From: Limnohabitans sp. 2KL-27
GTDB taxonomy: Bacteria > Pseudomonadota > Gammaproteobacteria > Burkholderiales > Burkholderiaceae_C
Length of the DNA: 64,000 nucleotides
Reading direction: 5' to 3'
NCBI RefSeq assembly: GCF_001269345.1
Contig: NZ_CXOP01000002.1
Span: forward strand, 1,054,853-1,118,852
The translations under genes and the position numbers were made by a program. Below the pieces are notes generated by a model, which ran no database searches, had not been told where the DNA came from, and saw only the letters and a program-made list of their open reading frames with translations. Shown here one piece after another: positions 61,915 through 64,000 of this stretch (its first letter is position 1; every line of letters starts with the position of its first letter).

Positions 61915-62925
61915 ATGGCAACCATGCGATTGCCTTTGGTGCTGGTCACCCATCCCCGTGAGCGACTGACCACTTACTTCGGCGAGGAGGCGCTGGCCAG
62001 TTTGCAGAAGATGGCCCGCGTCAAACTCAACCCCGATTCACACGACTGGTCAACCCCGGAGCTGATCGGGGCCGCGCAGGGTTGCGATGTGTTGATCGCT
62101 TACCGCCAGACAGCACTCACTGCAGATTTTTTTGCTGCAGTGCCGGGTTTGCTGGCGGCCGTGCGGTGTGCGGTGGACATCCGCACCATCGACGTCGCAG
62201 CGGCGGGTCGCGAGGGGATTTTGGTGACCCAGGCCAGTGCCGGATTTGGTCCTGCCGTGGCCGAGTGGGTGATCGGCGCCATGATCGATTTGAGTCGCCA
62301 CATCAGCCCATCGGCTGCAGCTTACTGGCAAGGCCAGTGCCCGCCACCGCGCATGGGCCGTGAACTGCGCGGCGGATGTTTGGGCATCATCGGCTACGGG
62401 GAAATCGGTCGTCATGTGGCGCGTTTGGCGCAGGCGTTCGGTATGCGTGTGTGTGTGTACGACCCGCATGTTCAGTCGCCAGACCCTGCCATCGAGTCGT
62501 TGGGTTGGCATGAGTTGTTGGCCTGCGCAGACCATGTGGTCTGCCTTGCCTCAGCTACGCCCGAAACCGAAAAGTTGATCAATGCGCAGGCCTTGTCGTG
62601 CATGAAACCCACTGCATTTTTCATCAATGCATCGCGGGGTCAGCTGGTGGACGAGCCGGCCCTGTTGCAGGCGCTGGAGCGGGGGGCGCTGGCGGGCGCC
62701 GCTTTGGATGTGGGCTGTGCGGCAGACCAGATGCCGTCCCTTGAATTGGCGCGGCATCCCCGTGTCATTGCCACGCCGCATGTGGGTGGTCTCACGCCGC
62801 AAGCGATTGCCCACCAGGCCTTGGAAACCGTAGAGCAGACGCGAGACATCTTGCAAGGGCGCATGCCTGACGGGGCTGTCAATCCTGCTCAAGCATCCCG
62901 TTTGACTTCACGAATGCCATCATGA
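61915..62925 (+). CDS. D-2-hydroxyacid dehydrogenase family protein
   Basis: A 336-residue NAD(P)-dependent dehydrogenase. GIIGYGEIGRHVARLAQAFG is the nucleotide motif. INASRGQLVDEPALLQALE supplies the Arg, AALDVG the acidic region, and TPHVGGLTPQ the catalytic His. Its place after dctM suggests it reduces or oxidises a 2-keto or 2-hydroxy acid of the uronate pathway, perhaps a glyoxylate/hydroxypyruvate-type step; the substrate is not determined. It overlaps the next gene by ATGA. Confidence 0.88.
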   Translation: MATMRLPLVLVTHPRERLTTYFGEEALASLQKMARVKLNPDSHDWSTPELIGAAQGCDVLIAYRQTALTADFFAAVPGLLAAVRCAVDIRTIDVAAAGREGILVTQASAGFGPAVAEWVIGAMIDLSRHISPSAAAYWQGQCPPPRMGRELRGGCLGIIGYGEIGRHVARLAQAFGMRVCVYDPHVQSPDPAIESLGWHELLACADHVVCLASATPETEKLINAQALSCMKPTAFFINASRGQLVDEPALLQALERGALAGAALDVGCAADQMPSLELARHPRVIATPHVGGLTPQAIAHQALETVEQTRDILQGRMPDGAVNPAQASRLTSRMPS

Positions 62926-63776
62926 GCAGTGCTGTTTTGAACACGCCCCATGCTGCAGCGTTTGAGGTGCCGGCAGATGCCTGTGATTGTCATGTGCACG
63001 CCTATGACGACGCTTACCCATTGGCCCCCACCGCCACTTTCCAACCCCCGCATGCGCCGATGGCCGACTACGCCAAAGTGCAAGCCGCTTTAGGGCTCAC
63101 GCGCGTCGTGGTGGTGCAGCCTACGGGCTATGGTTTTGACAACCGCTGCACACTGGCGGCTGTGGCCAGTATGAGCGGCCGAGCCCGTGCAGTGGCCATG
63201 GTCCCCCCTGCCGTGACACAGGACACGCTGCAAGATTTGCACGCGGCAGGTGTGCGTGGCGTTCGCATGATGATGTTGCCCGGAGGGCCGCTGGGCTGGG
63301 AGGCCTTGGCACCCTTGGCACTGAAGATCAAAGATTGGGGCTGGCATTTGAATGTGCAGTTCAACGGCTGTGACTTCGCAGAGCGGCTGCCTCTTTTGCA
63401 AGGCCTCGGTGTGCCTTTGGTGTTGGACCACACGGGCAAATTTCTGGTGCCTCCTGCCAGCACCGACGATGTCGCATTTCAGGCCCTGTGCCGCTTGCTG
63501 GACACAGGGCGTGTCTGGGTCAAGCTGTCGGCCCCTTACGAAACATCGCGCACCGGCGCGCCGCGCTACGAGGACGTGGGTCTGCTGGCCCGCTACCTGG
63601 CCACGCATTACCCTGAGCGCTGCTTGTGGGCCAGCAATTGGCCGCACCCCAATCAGAACCCTTTGCCCTCTTCGGGTGCCTTGCTGAACCTGTTGCCCCA
63701 ATGGGTGTCTCGCGCTGCTGACATTCAGCGCATTTTGGTGGACAACCCGGCCCGGGTGTACGGTTTCGAGGCCTGA
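62922..63776 (+). CDS. Amidohydrolase-family lactone isomerase/hydrolase (galactarolactone-isomerase-like)
   Basis: A 284-residue TIM-barrel amidohydrolase (COG3618 class). CDCHVHAYDDAYPLAP carries the HxH motif, VPLVLDHTGKFLVPP the later His, and CLWASNWPHPNQNPLPSS the end-of-barrel Asp region. Relatives interconvert D-galactaro-1,4- and 1,5-lactones or hydrolyse lactones, which fits the product of uronate dehydrogenase. It overlaps the dehydrogenase by four bases and is followed by a beta-propeller lactonase. Confidence 0.82.
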   Translation: MSSAVLNTPHAAAFEVPADACDCHVHAYDDAYPLAPTATFQPPHAPMADYAKVQAALGLTRVVVVQPTGYGFDNRCTLAAVASMSGRARAVAMVPPAVTQDTLQDLHAAGVRGVRMMMLPGGPLGWEALAPLALKIKDWGWHLNVQFNGCDFAERLPLLQGLGVPLVLDHTGKFLVPPASTDDVAFQALCRLLDTGRVWVKLSAPYETSRTGAPRYEDVGLLARYLATHYPERCLWASNWPHPNQNPLPSSGALLNLLPQWVSRAADIQRILVDNPARVYGFEA

Positions 63777-63822
63777 GCCGGCATTGGCTTTTCTTGTGAT
63801 GCTTTTTCTTCCATTTTGACCA

Positions 63823-64000
63823 TGCCCCACGTTTATGTTTCCAACGCCGACAGCGGCGACATCTCGGTTCTGCACATGGCGCCCGATGGCAGCTTGCGTC
63901 TGCAAAGTACGGTGTCCGTGGGGGGCAACCTGATGCCCATGGCGATCCACCCCAATCAGAAAGTGCTTTATGCGGTTCGGCGCAGCGAGCCGATGGCGGT
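63823..64000 (+). CDS. Beta-propeller lactonase, N-terminal part (cut by window edge)
   Basis: From ATG 63823 the frame stays open to the window end: MPHVYVSNADSGDISVLHMA, DGSLRLQSTVSVGGNLMPMA and NQKVLYAVRRSEPM. The VYVSNADSGDISV and HPNQKVLYAVRR blades match 7-bladed propeller 6-phosphogluconolactonase/lactonase proteins (COG2706). In this operon it likely opens the aldarolactone to the aldarate that gudD uses. The rest of the gene lies outside the window. Confidence 0.8.

Overview
The window looks like a chromosome segment of a Burkholderiales bacterium of the Comamonadaceae/Limnohabitans-Rhodoferax type. This rests on gene content and order: ribF-ileS, trxB|ftsK-lolA-rarA, rpmB-rpmG, Bug-family periplasmic binding proteins, livHMGF, a rubrerythrin/Fe-S protein/DUF3501 trio, and DinB with a lineage-typical insert. 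Base composition is moderately high in G+C. No species can be fixed from the sequence alone.

Layout. 1-4.5 kb: ileS (cut by the window edge) and ribF on the minus strand, then an HNH endonuclease and an exported ATP-dependent DNA ligase (LigE type). 4.6-7 kb: a paired acyl-CoA dehydrogenase operon. 7-17.3 kb: housekeeping genes (purN, a DUF1653 gene, an RsmB-like methyltransferase, a desaturase, rpmBG, trxB, ftsK-lolA-rarA). 17.4-21 kb: livHMGF branched-chain amino-acid type ABC transporter without a binding-protein gene. 21-24.5 kb: a Bug protein, a ferredoxin-type reductase, an epimerase-like SDR and hslR.

24.5-32 kb: a 7.4-kb integrated element in the tRNA-Leu(CAA) gene. It is bounded by a perfect 61-bp direct repeat and carries a tyrosine integrase, an AlpA-like protein, a CHC2-type zinc-finger (primase-like) protein, a DUF3987 helicase-like protein, several small unknown genes and two or three cargo-like genes. 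It has no capsid, terminase or conjugation genes, so it resembles a phage satellite or an integrative replicon. It is the most unusual part of the window. It carries arm-type repeats at both ends, an iteron-like repeat pair, and a codon-phased 9-bp repeat that forms a long inverted repeat.

32-45 kb: cysM, a NUDIX hydrolase, tusA, valS-galU (valS contains an in-frame palindromic repeat insertion), an FNR-box-preceded rubrerythrin/Fe-S/DUF3501 operon, a second Bug protein with an old-yellow-enzyme gene, and truC/yaaA (divergent starts overlapping by two bases) with queF. 45.2-52.8 kb: a PIN-domain/antitoxin pair, a PACE efflux protein, an SF1 helicase, a histone-deacetylase-like amidohydrolase, a BRO-N protein, a dienoyl-CoA isomerase and dinB.

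52.8-64 kb: a hexuronate/aldarate catabolic locus. Minus strand: FadR-type regulator, gudD, garR, garL, uronate dehydrogenase, then a separate alpha-hydroxy-acid oxidase. Plus strand: TRAP transporter dctPQM, D-2-hydroxyacid dehydrogenase, galactarolactone-isomerase-like amidohydrolase and a beta-propeller lactonase cut by the window edge. Together they can import a uronate or aldarate, oxidise it to an aldarolactone, isomerise/hydrolyse it, dehydrate it, cleave it to pyruvate and tartronate semialdehyde, and reduce the latter to glycerate. Two matching TTGT-N3-ACAA-like operators sit in front of gudD and dctP.
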